Shown piece after piece: positions 9,844 through 21,849 of a stretch of 64,000 nucleotides of DNA. How positions within the stretch are numbered: position 1 is the first letter of the stretch; each line of letters begins with the position of its first letter. Source of the DNA: Prosopocoilus inquinatus (lineage: Eukaryota; Arthropoda; Insecta; Coleoptera; Lucanidae); NCBI GenBank assembly GCA_036172665.1, contig CM069870.1:59086212-59150211 (forward strand), read 5' to 3'. The notes below the pieces were generated by a model. The model was not told where the DNA came from. It searched no databases and was given only the letters and a program-made list of their open reading frames with translations. The position numbers and the translations under genes are program-made.

Positions 9844-12789
9844 CACCGAGCCCTTTAATTGACTTCATTGTTGCAAGCCAAATAAACAAGTTTTCATTGT
9901 GTTACCTAATTGCACAATGATCTATTTCAATTGGCAATTTTATTGTTTGTTTTTTTTATAATAATGAAACTGCGGCATATCACTATTGATTCTTAATTTT
10001 CAAAACACCCACGATGGAAATATTCTATATTCAAGAACATATTCGATTGGCAACATAAAAATAACTTTTAGCTCACGAAATAGGGATTTTTGTAGTACGT
10101 AATGTTGTAACTGATGTTTGATCGAATCAAGCCCCTTACAGGAACATTATAATGACCGCAACATTAATAACAAATTTAACTGTAGCGAGCCGCAATAATT
10201 TGTTGTTACAAACAATTGCTCAAAAGTCATTAACAGATAATTAATTTTCTTCCAGCTGGCATTTGTTATGTATCTGTCATTCGTCTTCGGACTTCTTTTC
10301 CGCAGGTGGCGTTAGTTTGGTGATGATGGCCGCCGGGAGATTTTTCGTTGAACAGGTTGTTCGAGATGAAATTACTGGCGTTTGCTGCCGATCTAACAGT
10401 GGTTATTACGGGAAAAATGAGAATGGTCTAGAATATAAAGCTCATTTATCCGCTGGAGCAAATAACGTGGTGGATCGACCGATATATGTAAGCTGAACCT
10501 GGCGCCGGAAATAAACCGAAGCAGCCTTATTGTAGCGTAGACAGAGGCATGGGTCCTTTAACTTTTAGATTTTAAATGATAAAGAAAGTTATCACATTGC
10601 AAGGGCTTTGTCGAGTTCAAAGCTAATGTAATCGCCCGGAAAGTCGATCTTATATTTTATTTGAAATCTTAATTTAGTTTGAATTTAATCTATTTTATTT
10701 TAATATAATTTTTTTTGGTCCATGATGAAGTCCATGATGAGTCCATGAGGAACAGGAAATACTGAAGTTCTAACTATAATAATTAAGATCGCTATACCCG
10801 CAGAAACCGCGTGACTATGTTCCCTCTTTCCCCACCGTGCGAAGTTAATGTTAAAAACTTATTAAAGTTGTCCCTTGTTGAAGATATTTACTTCAGGCTG
10901 CACTGCACCCAGGATCCCGTAGTCCTGTATGTGTAGCTTATATAAGTGAAGTTCAGTTGTTATAAATAATTAATCAAAGTATTGTCATATTTCAATCAAA
11001 TATAATTTATCATACATATTACTGCTTTTGGCGATCCTGCACCTCTGAACACCCCTGATCTTATGCAACCTTTGTAACGGCTGCAAGTCCAGCGAGGGAG
11101 GTGACATTGACATGTAAACATTCAGACATTACGGCTTGAGAAAATGCAAAATTAAACAGTTATCCTCTTAACCGTTCAACCATGCGATTGTTTTTGCCAT
11201 AGCCGTTTAATCCCCTACAAAATCCCTTCGGGGCAACATGAGTGAGTGTGTGTTTGTACACGCGGAGAAAACCAGCCTCTATGCCCAAAATCCAATCAAG
11301 AGCCCCCTAGGGCATTATCGAGGCTCTATTATTACTCTCTGCTTGATAAGGTATCGTAATTGTTGTCTTATATGTCACCTATATTTTCACTAACATTTTC
11401 TTTTGAAAATTTCTTTAAACTAAATTTTACTTTAATATTTTTTTTACTTATGTTTTTTTTTTGTATCAATTTAAATTAGCGCTCCATAAATCTATTGTAG
11501 CACATGAGGGATTTTATTTATTTTTACAGTTTGGATCTTAAGAACAGCCATCGAAAGAGTTTGAAAGTTATTAATTAGTCAATTAAACAGGTTCGGTATT
11601 TTCCGAAAAATTACCTGGTGGCAGCAAAATTCTATTATTCAAAGTTAATCTTCTTTAATTCGTTTACAGCACGCCACCTGATTGAATAAAAAATTACAGA
11701 TACGTGTTGGGATTTTCTTATTTAGTCTATTCTTTTCCTAAGAAACCAAAACTAAATCAAGGCCTTGCTTATGCCAATCTCTGGAGCTTACGGCGGCTCT
11801 TCTTAAAAAAATCGATTTTTTTTTCTCTTCTTCTTTTCAAATTTTAATCAATCCTTAACGATAAAAAAGAATAATCCCATTGTTGAGCGTTTCTGGCTTG
11901 CTTGAACTTAGAGATTAGCCACGAATCATTCTCTGCCCGTTTTTACTAGATTGATCTTTCTGCACTTGCCAGTGCAGTCTTACACAGTCTTTTTTTTTGA
12001 AATAACAACTTGATATACGAAATAAATGAATTAAATTCAGGAAAATACTAAAACAATAATTTAAAAAAATTAAATATATAATAATATATATAATATACAA
12101 TAATAAAGTGTAAAAAGTAAAAATTTCTCACAAAATTTAACAGTATTTTAGGCAAATTCAAAATAATATACAGTGATCAGCAAAAAGCTTTTTGCGACTC
12201 CAGTTTTTGCTTGACTAAAAACCTATTTAACCCTTATCAGATATACCAAGTGATTTTTACTTATTTGGAAAATAGAATTTTTCGAAATGGTCGAATACGT
12301 AAAATTGTTATTTCTCGGAAACTACTCAACATTTCAATAAGATTTCTTTAGTTTGGGTTAGTTTCAGCTTATTGGATAATATCAAGGCCAGACAATAATT
12401 TGTTTTTTTTTTATAAATTGCGTTAAAATAGAATTTTTCAATTTTTAGAATATTCTCGTAATTTCAGAATTTAATATTTTTAGGGTGAGAACTTCAAAGG
12501 TTTATCATTGGAAAAAGTAATAAGAAAGATTAATTATTGCTTCAAATATTTGATTATATACCCAAAAGTAATATTTTTGCATATTTTTTATGTTTTTGAT
12601 GCAAGGTACTTTTTAGGAGAAATATTTTTCAAAGATAATTAAAGCGTATTTAAACTGCTTCTAAAAACCGCCGATTTTTTGAGGATCACTCTAGAATAAT
12701 TGCGTGCATAAAATGCTTCAAAACACTTGAAAAGCAAATTCAAATGAGTTTTGGAAAGGAATTAAACGTGTTATTTTCATACAGAAACA
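9844..12789. other. Unassigned stretch, no gene recognised
   Basis: Stops occur in every frame. A TTTTGGCGATCCTGCA segment near 11028 resembles a primer-binding site after an LTR, but no matching LTR edge or internal coding region follows. 12100-12790 is strongly AT-rich. Confidence 0.5.
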
Positions 12790-12799
12790 TGAAGTAAAT

Positions 12800-13706
12800 T
12801 ATTATAGAAAGTTTTGATTTATGCTGTACAAGCGGTGAACCAACCAGAATCTGCAGTAATGCTAACAACAAACTATCCTCGACCAAAATAGATTATATTG
12901 TTACTAATAGACATAATTTGGACCTTTGTCATACAATATCAATTCGGCCTAACATAGGTGATCACAACTCTTTATTTTTAAATTTTAAACTTGTACATGA
13001 ATTAGGATTTAACAAAAAGAAACCTGACCCTTGTTTCTATCGTACAATTTCCTTCGCAACATTAGAAACTCTGCGGACTCGTTTGCTACACACTAACTTT
13101 GATTGCATTTATAATATGGACAACATGCAGAATATTGATGCTATGTTTGACGCTTTCAGTGACATGTTATCTGACGAATTTAACTTATCCTCCCAACTGA
13201 AGAAAAAAACCTCTTAGAATCCAACTACCAGTTGGATTAATAGCTCAGTAATAACCGCGGGTAATGATTTAAAAAATTTACACTGGCTTGTACAAAACTT
13301 TAATGATCCTACCTTACGTGAGAATTATAATAGCAAAAAGAAACAATACAAAAAATTAATTCACGAAACGAAAAAACAATTCTACCAAAATATCATAGAG
13401 AACTCAAGTGATAAATCAAAAATGACTTGGAAGATAATAAATGAAAAGTTGGGTCGCTCTAAACGCAATACCGACATTATTTTAACCACTGACGGTACTT
13501 TAGAATCACGCCTCTTGGAAATTGCTGAGCTATTTGCGAACCACTTCTCTACCGCCTTGAAAAATTATTTTGGTACCTGTCCTCCTAGTAATTGCACTGT
13601 AAGCAAATTAAACCCAAAAACCTTCGCGTTTCTTCCAACGGACGCGGATGGGTTGATAAAAATTGTTAAAGGTTTAAAAAATAAAAACAGTTCTGGAACT
13701 GATAAC
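12800..13706 (+). pseudogene. LINE L-1 ORF2: endonuclease C-terminus and linker
   Basis: The translation from about 12801 reads the end of an APE-type endonuclease: GEPTRIC, then KIDYIVTN, then GDHNSLFLNF, where the D-H pair is the conserved catalytic terminus. The frame stops at a TAG at 13215-13217. The same frame then continues through a lysine-rich linker with KKQYKKLI and KMTWKIINEKLG and ends with SSGTDN at the hAT insertion. This linker sits between endonuclease and RT in CR1/Jockey-group elements. One in-frame stop is visible in addition to the insertion. Confidence 0.85.
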
Positions 13707-15864
13707 TAGAGACCGGATTTATAAGTTTTTACAAGTTTTTTACTCTAACATACCTAAACTTGGCGTTTTGTATTTATATGTTTGTCGATTAGAGAAGCCC
13801 AAAAATGGTAGTTTTATTTCGCATATAACTTAATATTTTAGACTTTTAGCGCATATTTATTTATTAATCCATATATTGATATAAATAACATTATAATTCC
13901 ATATACGGTCAATATTCAAGTCTGCAGCTTTTCCAAGAAGTAATTTATTCTTCTCAACGTCTGGCCACTTTATTTTACGATTTCCTGGAATGTGATTTTC
14001 TGGGAATCTGTAGCGACTTGCACTTGCATTTTGCACTTATGTTTTGCATTTCAGTTTGAGATAAGAACTCCGTGAATGTGTGTGACTAGTGACTAGTGTA
14101 TTTATCAACGCGAATTAGTTGTTATTTTCTTATTTAATTTAAAGACGAAATAAATTCAGTGGTTATCTTTTCAAAATGCCGAAAGTAGCATCCTCTCGAT
14201 CCGAGCTATTGAAAAAATGGATTAAAGCATCTAAACATCTAACTACAGATGGAAAAGTTATTTTTTGCAACGCATGCTCAAAACAGATAGATACCTTACA
14301 AATTCTCTTAAAAATCACATTTTCATTTTGACAATATTTTAAGGTTTCGTCAGACCAAAAGTACCAGATTGATCAACATTTGGCTACAAATCTCCATAAG
14401 GAGTCGGAGAAAAGATGTGTGTCTAACTTTAAGCAGTCTTTTATTTCTTCAACAGCCAGTAACTCACAGGGCAGTGACACAGGAAATGAATTCTTTTTAG
14501 ACTTGTGCAGTGCTATGGCAGAGTCAAACATTCCTTGGCATAAACTTGAACAAGCAAGTTTTCGAACTTTTTTGGAAAAATATTGCAATCGTCATATTCC
14601 AAATGAATCGACTTTGCGGAAAAACTATCTAAGTATATGCTACCAGCAACGGATGAAGAAAATAAGAGAGAAGCTTAGCGACAACAATATTTATATAGTA
14701 GTTGATGAAACGACAGATGCCTGCGGTCGTTATGTAGCAAATATGTTAGCAGGAGTATTAAGCAACACAGTTGCACCAATATCTTATTTGGTAAATAGTG
14801 CAGTTTTGAAAAAAACAAATCATTCAACGATCGCACGTTTTATTAACGACAGCTTGACACTTTTATACGCACCTAATCAAGTTAAATCGGAAAATATATT
14901 ACTAATGGTGTCTGATGCAGCAGCCTACATGATAAAAGCAGGACAGGCTTTACAGGTGTTTTACCCAAATCTGATGCACTTCACTTGTATGGCTCACGCA
15001 ATGAATAGGCTCGCTGAATTGGTGCGACTAGAATACCCAACAGTAAATAAGTTGATCAATAACGGAAAAAAGGCGTTTCTTAAAGCCCCACTGCGTATAC
15101 AACACTATAAAGAATTAGCTGCTGACCTGCCATTACCACCAGAACCAATAATTACGAGATGGGGTACGTGGCTTGAAGCAGCAAATTTTTAAGCAGATAA
15201 CTTTAAACAATTAAAGGAAATTTTCTTAGAATTGGATGATTCCAATTCAGCGGCTTTAAGAATTTGTAAGGAATGCATGTCGAACACAAACATCGGGAAT
15301 CAATTAGCATTCATTAAAACTCATTTTTCGGTTTTAATATCCACCATTAAAAAGTTGGAATCATCCCAGACGGCTCTATTAGATTCTTTTGAAGTGGTCG
15401 ATGATGCAATTGAAAGTATAAAATCAATTCCAGGGGAGATAGACAAGGTTCTATTACGTAATCCTGACTACAATAAAATGAGGAAAATCTGTTTAGTTTT
15501 AAAAGGTCAAAGTGAAGAGGATTTGGACATGGACCCCAAAGATGTAGCATCCATGAAATTTGAGCCCATTACTTCATGCGATCTCGAGCGTTCGTTTTCC
15601 TCTTATAAAAATATTTTGACAGACAGACGACAAAATTTTACTCCAAATAATTTAAATCAACTGTTGATTATATTTTGTAATCCTACTATTTAAGTGTTAA
15701 GTGTTAAAATTACTTATATGAAACAATTTATGTTTATATTATTCTAAAGTATGTATAAGTAAAATAAAATTTTTATCGCATATAATATCCATATTTTGAT
15801 CCATTTTAATCGCATAAAAAAAACTTATTTTCCACTTTTTTAGCACATATAAATCCGGACTTTA
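13707..15864 (+). mobile_element. hAT transposon H1 (CGGBP1-like), perfect 8-bp TSD
   Basis: The element starts TAGAGACCGGATTTATA and ends with the reverse complement of TAAAGTCCGGATTTATA. It is flanked on both sides by CTGATAAC (13699-13706 and 15865-15872), the 8-bp duplication typical of hAT. It sits in the LINE linker, and removing one CTGATAAC restores the LINE frame across the junction. Subterminal CGCATATAA-like motifs occur at both ends (near 13818 and 15776). The element shares its terminus and transposase type with the copy at 25.9 kb. Confidence 0.95.
14176..15693 (+). pseudogene. hAT transposase of H1 (CGGBP1-like), one in-frame stop
   Basis: The ATG at 14176 opens a short exon with a BED-like zinc-finger half (VIFCNACSKQ). 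By comparison with the 25.9-kb copy an intron follows, but the GT donor is not preserved here. The second exon should begin near 14344, after a TTTTAAG acceptor, and it carries the H..H half (QHLATNLH). The main frame has NIPWHKLEQASFRTFLEKY, a CGGBP1-like segment. It then has the first catalytic Asp in VVDETTDACGR, a second in MVSDAAAYM, the C-x2-H motif FTCMAHAMNRL and TRWGTWLEAA. A TAA at 15190-15192 interrupts it, and the same frame resumes to the hAT dimerisation end CDLERSFSSYKNIL. The transposase would cut and rejoin the element in the nucleus. The lesions are only this stop and the lost donor site. Confidence 0.9.
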
Positions 15865-17338
15865 CTGATAACATACCTGCAAGTATGTTAAAAGCTATTA
15901 TCAATCTGATTTCAATTCCTTTAGCTCAGATCATAAATCGGTCGGTGGAATTGGGTCAATTCCCTAAAAGACTTAAGAATGCCATAGTGGTACCCGTCTT
16001 TAAAAAAGGAGACGCACAAGATGTTAATAATTATCGGCCTATCCCGATACTCAGTGTCCCGTCGAAAGTATTCGAGCGAGTTGTGTACAACAGATTAATT
16101 AATTTTATAAATGCCTGCAACCTGCTTTGTAATTCTCAATACGACTTTCGCACGGCCAGATCGACGGAGGGAGCTGCGGCGAATTTTTTGGAATTTATTT
16201 ACAAGCAAGTTGATGACGGTCACCAAGTTGCGGGTCTTTTCTTTGATCTGTCCCGTGCTTTTGATTGTTTGGATATTAGCTTTGTAAGTGTAAACTTTAT
16301 AACTTAGGCATAAGAGGCAGTATGCTTAGTTGGATCGAATCCTATTTGAATGCACGCAAAATGTGCGTCAAAGTCAATAATGTCCGGTTTTCTAACCAAG
16401 ATCTAACTAGTGGTGTTCCCCAGGGGTCCGTGCTGGGACCGTTAATCTTTTTATTGTATATTAATGACATGGTCGATTTTGTCAAAGCTGACCACATCAC
16501 CATCTTTGCTGACGATACGTTCCCCAGAGGAACTTAATCTTAAAGTCGCTAGTGTTTCCTCTCAGTTCGGTGACTGGTGCCTTAGAAACGGACTGATCTT
16601 AAATTTAACAAAACTGTCGTGATACGTTTCTTCAACAGGAAATTTCCAAACAGTAACGTTTATAACATTAGCAACAAACGTATTGAATCGCGACCGTCCA
16701 CAAGGTTTCTTGGCATACATATTAACCAGCAGCTGAGCTGGCAGGAACACATTGACCACGTTTGCAGACGACTAAATAAAGTATACTTCGCAATCTCTCA
16801 ACTGAAATCTACATTGAGCTCTAACCATTTACTCGAACTCTATTTTGCAATGGCTTATAGTTGCCTGTCTTACAATCTAATTATCTGGGGTTATTCTCCA
16901 AACAGTGGCAGAGTGCTTTTATCACAGAAAAGACTGCTGAGACTCATCTTCAACCTGAAACCCAGAGACTCATGTAAAAATATTTTCAAAACTTTTGATC
17001 TGTTAACGCTTAGCGCCATTTACATTTTTAAATGTTCAGTCTTTGTCAAAAGTAACATCGCTGAATTTCAGAAAAATGGCTATTTTCATGATTACAACAC
17101 CCGAACCAAAAACTTTCTTTGTGTGCAAAAACACCATACCACCAAATTTGAACATTCGCCTGTATATATGGGTATCAAGCTTTACAATAAATTGCCCGAA
17201 GAAGTACGAGACTTGGACATGCATAGGTTTAAGAATATTATTAAACGATTTCTATGTAATAATGTATACTACTCCGTTGCTGATTTTCTTAACGACAACG
17301 TTATTCTTAGACTTAAGGATAAAATTCTGCTTAGGTAG
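15865..17338 (+). pseudogene. LINE L-1 ORF2: reverse transcriptase and C-terminal domain
   Basis: The protein would copy element RNA at the target site. After the hAT, the frame resumes with ASMLKAIINL and VVPVFKKGDAQDVNNYRPIP (fingers). It then has LFFDLSRAFDCLD, whose first catalytic Asp is in F-D-L-S-R-A-F-D, then GVPQGSVLGPLIF, then FADDT with the catalytic Asp pair. Frameshifts lie near 16290, 16520 and 16610. The last frame (16619-17338) is a long intact C-terminal domain with TRFLGIHINQQLSW, SYNLIIWG and IKLYNKLP, ending at a TAG. All polymerase motifs are present but spread over several frames, so it is inactive. Confidence 0.9.
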
Positions 17339-17420
17339 AATTCCCTAACGTAGTTACTGACATGTACATCCTTTCTTGTATTGGCCAAGTACGAATAAAT
17401 ATTATTATTATTATTATTAG

Positions 17421-18644
17421 TTAATGAAACTACATTTTTGCAAAATAATTTAACTTTGTACTTATCAAACATGTAATTGGATGCGGACCTTTGATTTGAT
17501 GAACATTTCACTGGGTTTTTGGCAATACCAAAAAATTGGAACACCGAGCTTGACAAGAATAATGCCGAACAGATGCGAAGATCGCGTGAGGAAAATAGGT
17601 AGCATATAAGTAAGATGTGGGGTGTTAGCGGAAGACCAACGAATTATGCGGGAGTATGTCTGAAATAGCGCTAGTATTTATTCGTTGTAGACTGGTTTTT
17701 GCTTGGATGACTTGCGCTAACTGCCAACTGGGTGCAATATTTTGAAACTGTGGGAAACAAATAGGAAACGTCAAAGCGTTTTCATTTTTCAGACAAATAT
17801 AGAGTGAATCGTAATATTACAATGGCTATAATGAAATTTTATTTTAGTTTTAACTTGATTCAAAAAGATTACTCATGCAGTTCAAAACATAATAAAAGAA
17901 GCTTCACGTTTAAACCAAACAAAGAGTAACATACGAGCAGCGAACGTACACACAAGAAACATAATGAACGTTCAGGTAATTCACTGCGCGAATTAAAAAC
18001 TCTCGTCGAAACCGGAAATTTCAGCCATGAATAATTAAAACCCGCACATTTTATTTAAGCGTCAGGTTCGTTTTGTTGTCCTTCCATTAAGAGAGGGAGA
18101 GATCGGGAGACCGGAGCAAATCCGAACCTGTTATTTTTGCGGCGAAAAAAAAATCGGAACGTAATTATACACTTAATTAATCACTCCGGATGACGAGAGC
18201 GGAAACGGACGCAGACAGCTGCGTATAACCTGAGTTATTTTCTAGTCGAGGGCGAGAAAAAATGGCGGAGCGTCAAGGGCGAGCGCCGCATAAATCTCGT
18301 AAAGACGGCGGCGTTTAATGTAATTCATGAACGGTTTCTCTGGGAGAATGTTATGATTAAATGATATTTGATTTCGTTCTTTCCGCGCGCCGTGATTAAT
18401 AACCCCGAATTCGAGGGGAGGAAAATTACGCGTTGAGAGTGGTAGAAATGTTGAGGGAGACCTTTTCTTTTTCTGTTCGCAGAATTATGACTAAAGCACA
18501 CCAGGAAATTTGCCAGTTAGTAAATGAATTATAAGAAAGAAAATAAATATTTTTCAGTAACTATGCCTTATTTGTTATAAGGTATTTTTATGCTTCATTA
18601 AATTCCTATAGATGTTTATACAGCAAGACTTTAAAACCTGAAGT
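17421..18644. other. Unassigned stretch, no gene recognised
   Basis: Moderate complexity with several purine-rich patches around 18090-18440. No long frame and no terminal repeats. It looks like unique non-coding DNA, but I cannot test conservation. Confidence 0.5.
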
Positions 18645-18652
18645 TTTATTAC

Positions 18653-18889
18653 CAGGGATAAGAAATCGGCCCACTTGTTCCACGAGGAGTACGAAAATTT
18701 AGTATTCGGACTGCATTAGTCCCCGCCCACAGCAACTTCTACGAAGTACGAATACACTGTAACCCTTCCTCTCCCAGCCAATAGCAATTTAGAGGCATCG
18801 GAGCCGCTGAAAGAGTCAGTAGTACATTCGTTGTAAAAACTAGTAGTACGTTCGTTGTAAAAACTAAGTGGGCCGAATTCTTTTCCCTG
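18653..18889. mobile_element. hAT-type MITE M1 (237 bp) with 8-bp TSD
   Basis: The left end CAGGGATAAGAAATCGGCCC and the reverse complement of the right end CAGGGAAAAGAATTCGGCCC are a clear TIR, extending to about 24 bp. Both sides carry TTTATTAC (18645-18652 and 18890-18897), a perfect 8-bp duplication. There is no coding capacity. The TSD length and CAGGG start point to the hAT superfamily, though the TIR differs from the two autonomous-type hATs in this window. Confidence 0.9.
18818..18865 (+). repeat. 24-bp direct repeat x2 inside MITE M1
   Basis: AGTAGTACNTTCGTTGTAAA plus AACT occurs twice back to back, with one difference (A/G) between copies. It lies near the right TIR and could be a subterminal transposase-binding repeat or a recent slippage product. 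Confidence 0.8.
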
Positions 18890-18897
18890 TTTATTAC

Positions 18898-19400
18898 ATT
18901 TAATTGCAAAGCGTTACATTGTAGCCTCTAAAAATTAACAAATGTAACAAACGATCTAAAAGAAAAAAGTATACAAACATAATGCAATGAACAGCTGTAC
19001 CTTACAACATTGAATAAAAAGCTTCGTTGCTAAGCCGAAGCTTGTCAGCGACAGCAGTCTGTACAGCTACATTAAGTTTGAGTAACCACTAAAATATACT
19101 GAAAGCAAATATACAATTTTGTCCTTCTATGTCACCAAAATCTAACAGATTAAAGATATATGAACCTTTTAATGAACTATTTTCAACTTAAGCTTATGCA
19201 TTAAGGTAAGACTCAATCTCAAAATTTATTTAATTAATTAATTGCAGCTCCAGTTAATCATTACACAAAACTTTCCAGTAATTACCAACAACTGAGAACT
19301 AAAATTCAGTGCCATGCTAAGGCTGTAACACACATGGTGCTCGTAACACACATAATTGACGGAAGAAACAAACATAACTGAGTTCCCACAGAGCTTTTAA
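18898..19400. other. Unassigned gap
   Basis: AT-rich spacer between MITE M1 and the 3' region of the minus-strand LINE. No supported feature. Confidence 0.5.
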
Positions 19401-19499
19401 TCCAAGATTGACTATAATCGGTAAAATTAGGTGTACGTTTTATTGTTTTACGTAACAAACTGTACAGTTAACCACTGTTTTAAGTTCATTTTCAGACTG

Positions 19500-20503
19500 A
19501 CATGTAGTAGGTCTATCGATAACAAATTAAAAATTTTAGGTATAGCAAGCCACAATTATTATTGACTGAAGGCACTTTGTAACGATCTAACTGATTTCGT
19601 CTAGTCTCGTGATCATGATCCAACACAATTTTAAAATTGTCTTTAAAATAGTGTTTCAATATTATGGCATAAGTAACACATTTAACAATTGGTTTCTATG
19701 AAATTCATCGTCTCTTGGGGTTTAACGTTTATCCAGGCATTTGAAAATTTTTCGCAATAATCTGTTTACTTTCAACAGGTGGCACATTGATGCAGATCCC
19801 CAGACGGTTATACCATATCTACAAATTGCTTAAATCAAGATATGGTATGTTGTTATCATTGTTAACATTTTTTGACAAGACGTCGGCTAGATAAAAGAAA
19901 AATCACTGCGAAATAATTTAGCTTTTTCAATAGCGCATCAACTTGGACATTCCATAGGAAGTTACTGTCCACTGTAATGCCTACGTAAGTAAACAATGTA
20001 ACAAATTCTATTTTATCCGAACACATACAATTTTTAATTTCAGGTTCTTGGTTTATATAAAGAAATTTAGTTGAAGGATGTATAAAATTTAAATTCCATC
20101 GTCCCTCTACGTGCAGACAAGAGATATGTAACAATTTGGTTTTCTCTTAATCTTCAGACTTTTAACATGCGCCCTAACTTTGAAAATTTAGGAAGTCCGT
20201 CACTATATATTTATGAGCTTCGTTTAGTTGCTTCTGTATAGTGATAATTGCGGTGTCATCTGCATAAAGAAAATATTTTCAGTTTTTAAAGCAAACTCCT
20301 ATATTCAGAACACATATAAGGTACAGTAGAGGCCCTAAAATGCTACCTTGTGGTACACCTCGGTTGACATTGTATTCCCTACCCATGATGTTTCCAACCT
20401 TAACCACTAATCGTCTGGTTTTCAGGTAATCTTCACACCATCGAAGGACACTTCCTTCTAATACCTATTTTTTCTAGCGTATTCAATAACTGAAAATGAT
20501 TTA
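19500..20503 (-). pseudogene. LINE L-4: second half of RT and C-terminal domain
   Basis: Minus-strand reading gives NRGVPQGSILGPLLY (20310-20380) and YADDTAII, the catalytic Asp pair, near 20255. It then gives the thumb/connection region with a V-G-I-T-V-D-S-N-F-L-W-N stretch and VDALLKKLNY (within 19862-20134). Further down come YGITVWGSA and LLRKIF near 19770-19820 and a D-H-D/E-T-R-R-N-Q segment near 19600. These match the order of the C-terminal half of CR1/Jockey-group ORF2 proteins. Several stops and frameshifts are present. Confidence 0.82.
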
Positions 20504-21849
20504 GGGCGGGTTTCACAAAGCTTTGTTTAAGCGTTATGTTTAATCAGTGTTAAGAAATTGATGCTGTTACACAAAACAAAAAAACTATTATGTTAATCTC
20601 TGATTAACTAATTGGAGTTTATTTTTGGCAACATCGAAAAATTGTCACTTTTACACCGCTTTAAAGTAATCTGTTCGGCATGGCGTCAGGCCTGCAGCCA
20701 GGTAGTGTGAGATTAGAAACTCAAAATAAATAAATACATCTTAAATTTTTCGCATTAGTGCAGTTAATGATTTTTAAAAATGAAAAAAGAAAAAAGAAAG
20801 GGAGGAAGGAAACTTTAGTGCAGTTGAATTACTTGAACATATATGGCAAAGACAAATTTTCTGTTGTGGTACAGCTCAGCGGGATTACCACCAGGTGAAA
20901 TAATTTTAACATGGGGTACAATCTGTGGTGCAAATGACATGAGAAAAGCCTAATGTTAAATTGCGGAGCTTCTTCTATTGACAATTTAAGTAACTGTTTG
21001 CTTTGCCTTGCAATAAGATGAGAGACGCGATGAATTATTCTACATATCGATGGTTTCTGAAAGTATCAGGAATCAGCTGTTGAAATATTTCAGTAGATAA
21101 TAACGTAAGTTTATCAGCAACTGATTTGTACCATAAAATAAATTTATTTTTTCTTGTTGCAGGTTCTAGCGTGGGACCAAATAGTTCTATAACTCATTTG
21201 GAAAAGCGAAACGTTAAATTCATTATCATCCAAATCATTAAAAGGATTATTCTGTCTTATAAAATGAATCCTACCTTAAGGAGGCATTTCTTTATCGTCA
21301 GAGAAGAAAGTGAGGCTGCAAACATTTTGAAATAATTTTGAATTGTTTGTTGTTGAAGTTGAAAATAATTTCCGAAATAGTGTCGTAAAAATTAATTACT
21401 AAACTAAGTGAGTAAAAAATATAGAAATGTCATTATTTTTCATATTTAAGGTACATTACATTTTTAAATAAAATTATAATTATTTTTTAGATATATGTGT
21501 GGAATTTTTACATCAAAAAAACGTTATAATAACTATGGAAAATTCATTCGTTACTTTTTAATCGCTGGAATTCTATCGATTAATCTAACGCCTGATTAGA
21601 CAGAAGTAAACGAAGCGTTATCTCTTAATCAAGCTTTTTGAAACACCTAACAGAGCATTAAGACCATTTGACGACCGATTACAGAGCGAGCCGTTTAGTA
21701 ATCATCGTTAATTTAATCATCATTAAATGCAGTTGTTTTCCTAATTAATCATTCGTTACAGAGTTAATCGGAACTAAAATATTTAACGAAGCTTTGTGAA
21801 ACCGACCATAAAACTAAATTTTGCGATTTCACCGTTGCGAAACCGGCCA
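20504..21849 (-). mobile_element. PIF/Harbinger element (1.35 kb), TTA target duplication
   Basis: The left end GGGCGGGTTTCACAA and the reverse complement of the right end TGGCCGGTTTCGCAA form an imperfect TIR. TTA lies on each side (20501-20503 and 21850-21852), the 3-bp TWA duplication of PIF/Harbinger. Excision with one TTA restores the reading frame of the surrounding LINE. A second, inner copy of the terminal motif (AAGCTTTGTGAAACCGACC, 21789-21807) lies 40 bp inside the right end, so that end carries a partial duplication or nested insertion. Confidence 0.82.
20815..21330 (-). pseudogene. Harbinger transposase relic (HARBI1-like)
   Basis: Minus-strand fragments show the Harbinger pattern. 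An N-terminal part with NNPFNDLDDNEF lies near 21240. A helical segment, V-S-H-L-I-A-R-Q, lies near 21010-21030. The first catalytic Asp is in TTDCT near 20910, followed after a one-base insertion by VKIISPGGNPAELYHNRK and F-A-I-Y-V-Q-V-I. The S-P-G-G-x-x-A-E-L-x-x-N-R-K block is diagnostic of PIF/Harbinger DDE domains. The frame then stops, and the remaining D and E regions are not found, so the copy is internally deleted. Separate Myb-like protein coding was not seen. Confidence 0.8.

Larger units (their letters stand above)
12790..17420 (+). mobile_element. Non-LTR retrotransposon L-1 (5'-truncated), split by a hAT
   Basis: A 5'-truncated LINE begins inside the apurinic-type endonuclease and continues through linker, reverse transcriptase and C-terminal domain to a (TTA)n tail at 17399-17419, preceded by GAATAAAT. 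The body is split at 13706/15865 by a hAT transposon. APE-type endonuclease, a FADDT polymerase motif and a TTA-repeat tail place it in the large CR1/Jockey/I group. The exact clade needs a tree. Two other LINE copies here (41.5 and 56.5 kb) have the same type of tail. Confidence 0.85.

Noticed and set aside
10930..11050. LTR end with primer-binding site (TTTTGGCGATCC)
   Set aside because: No paired LTR, no TG start and no gag or pol downstream. Resemblance too short.
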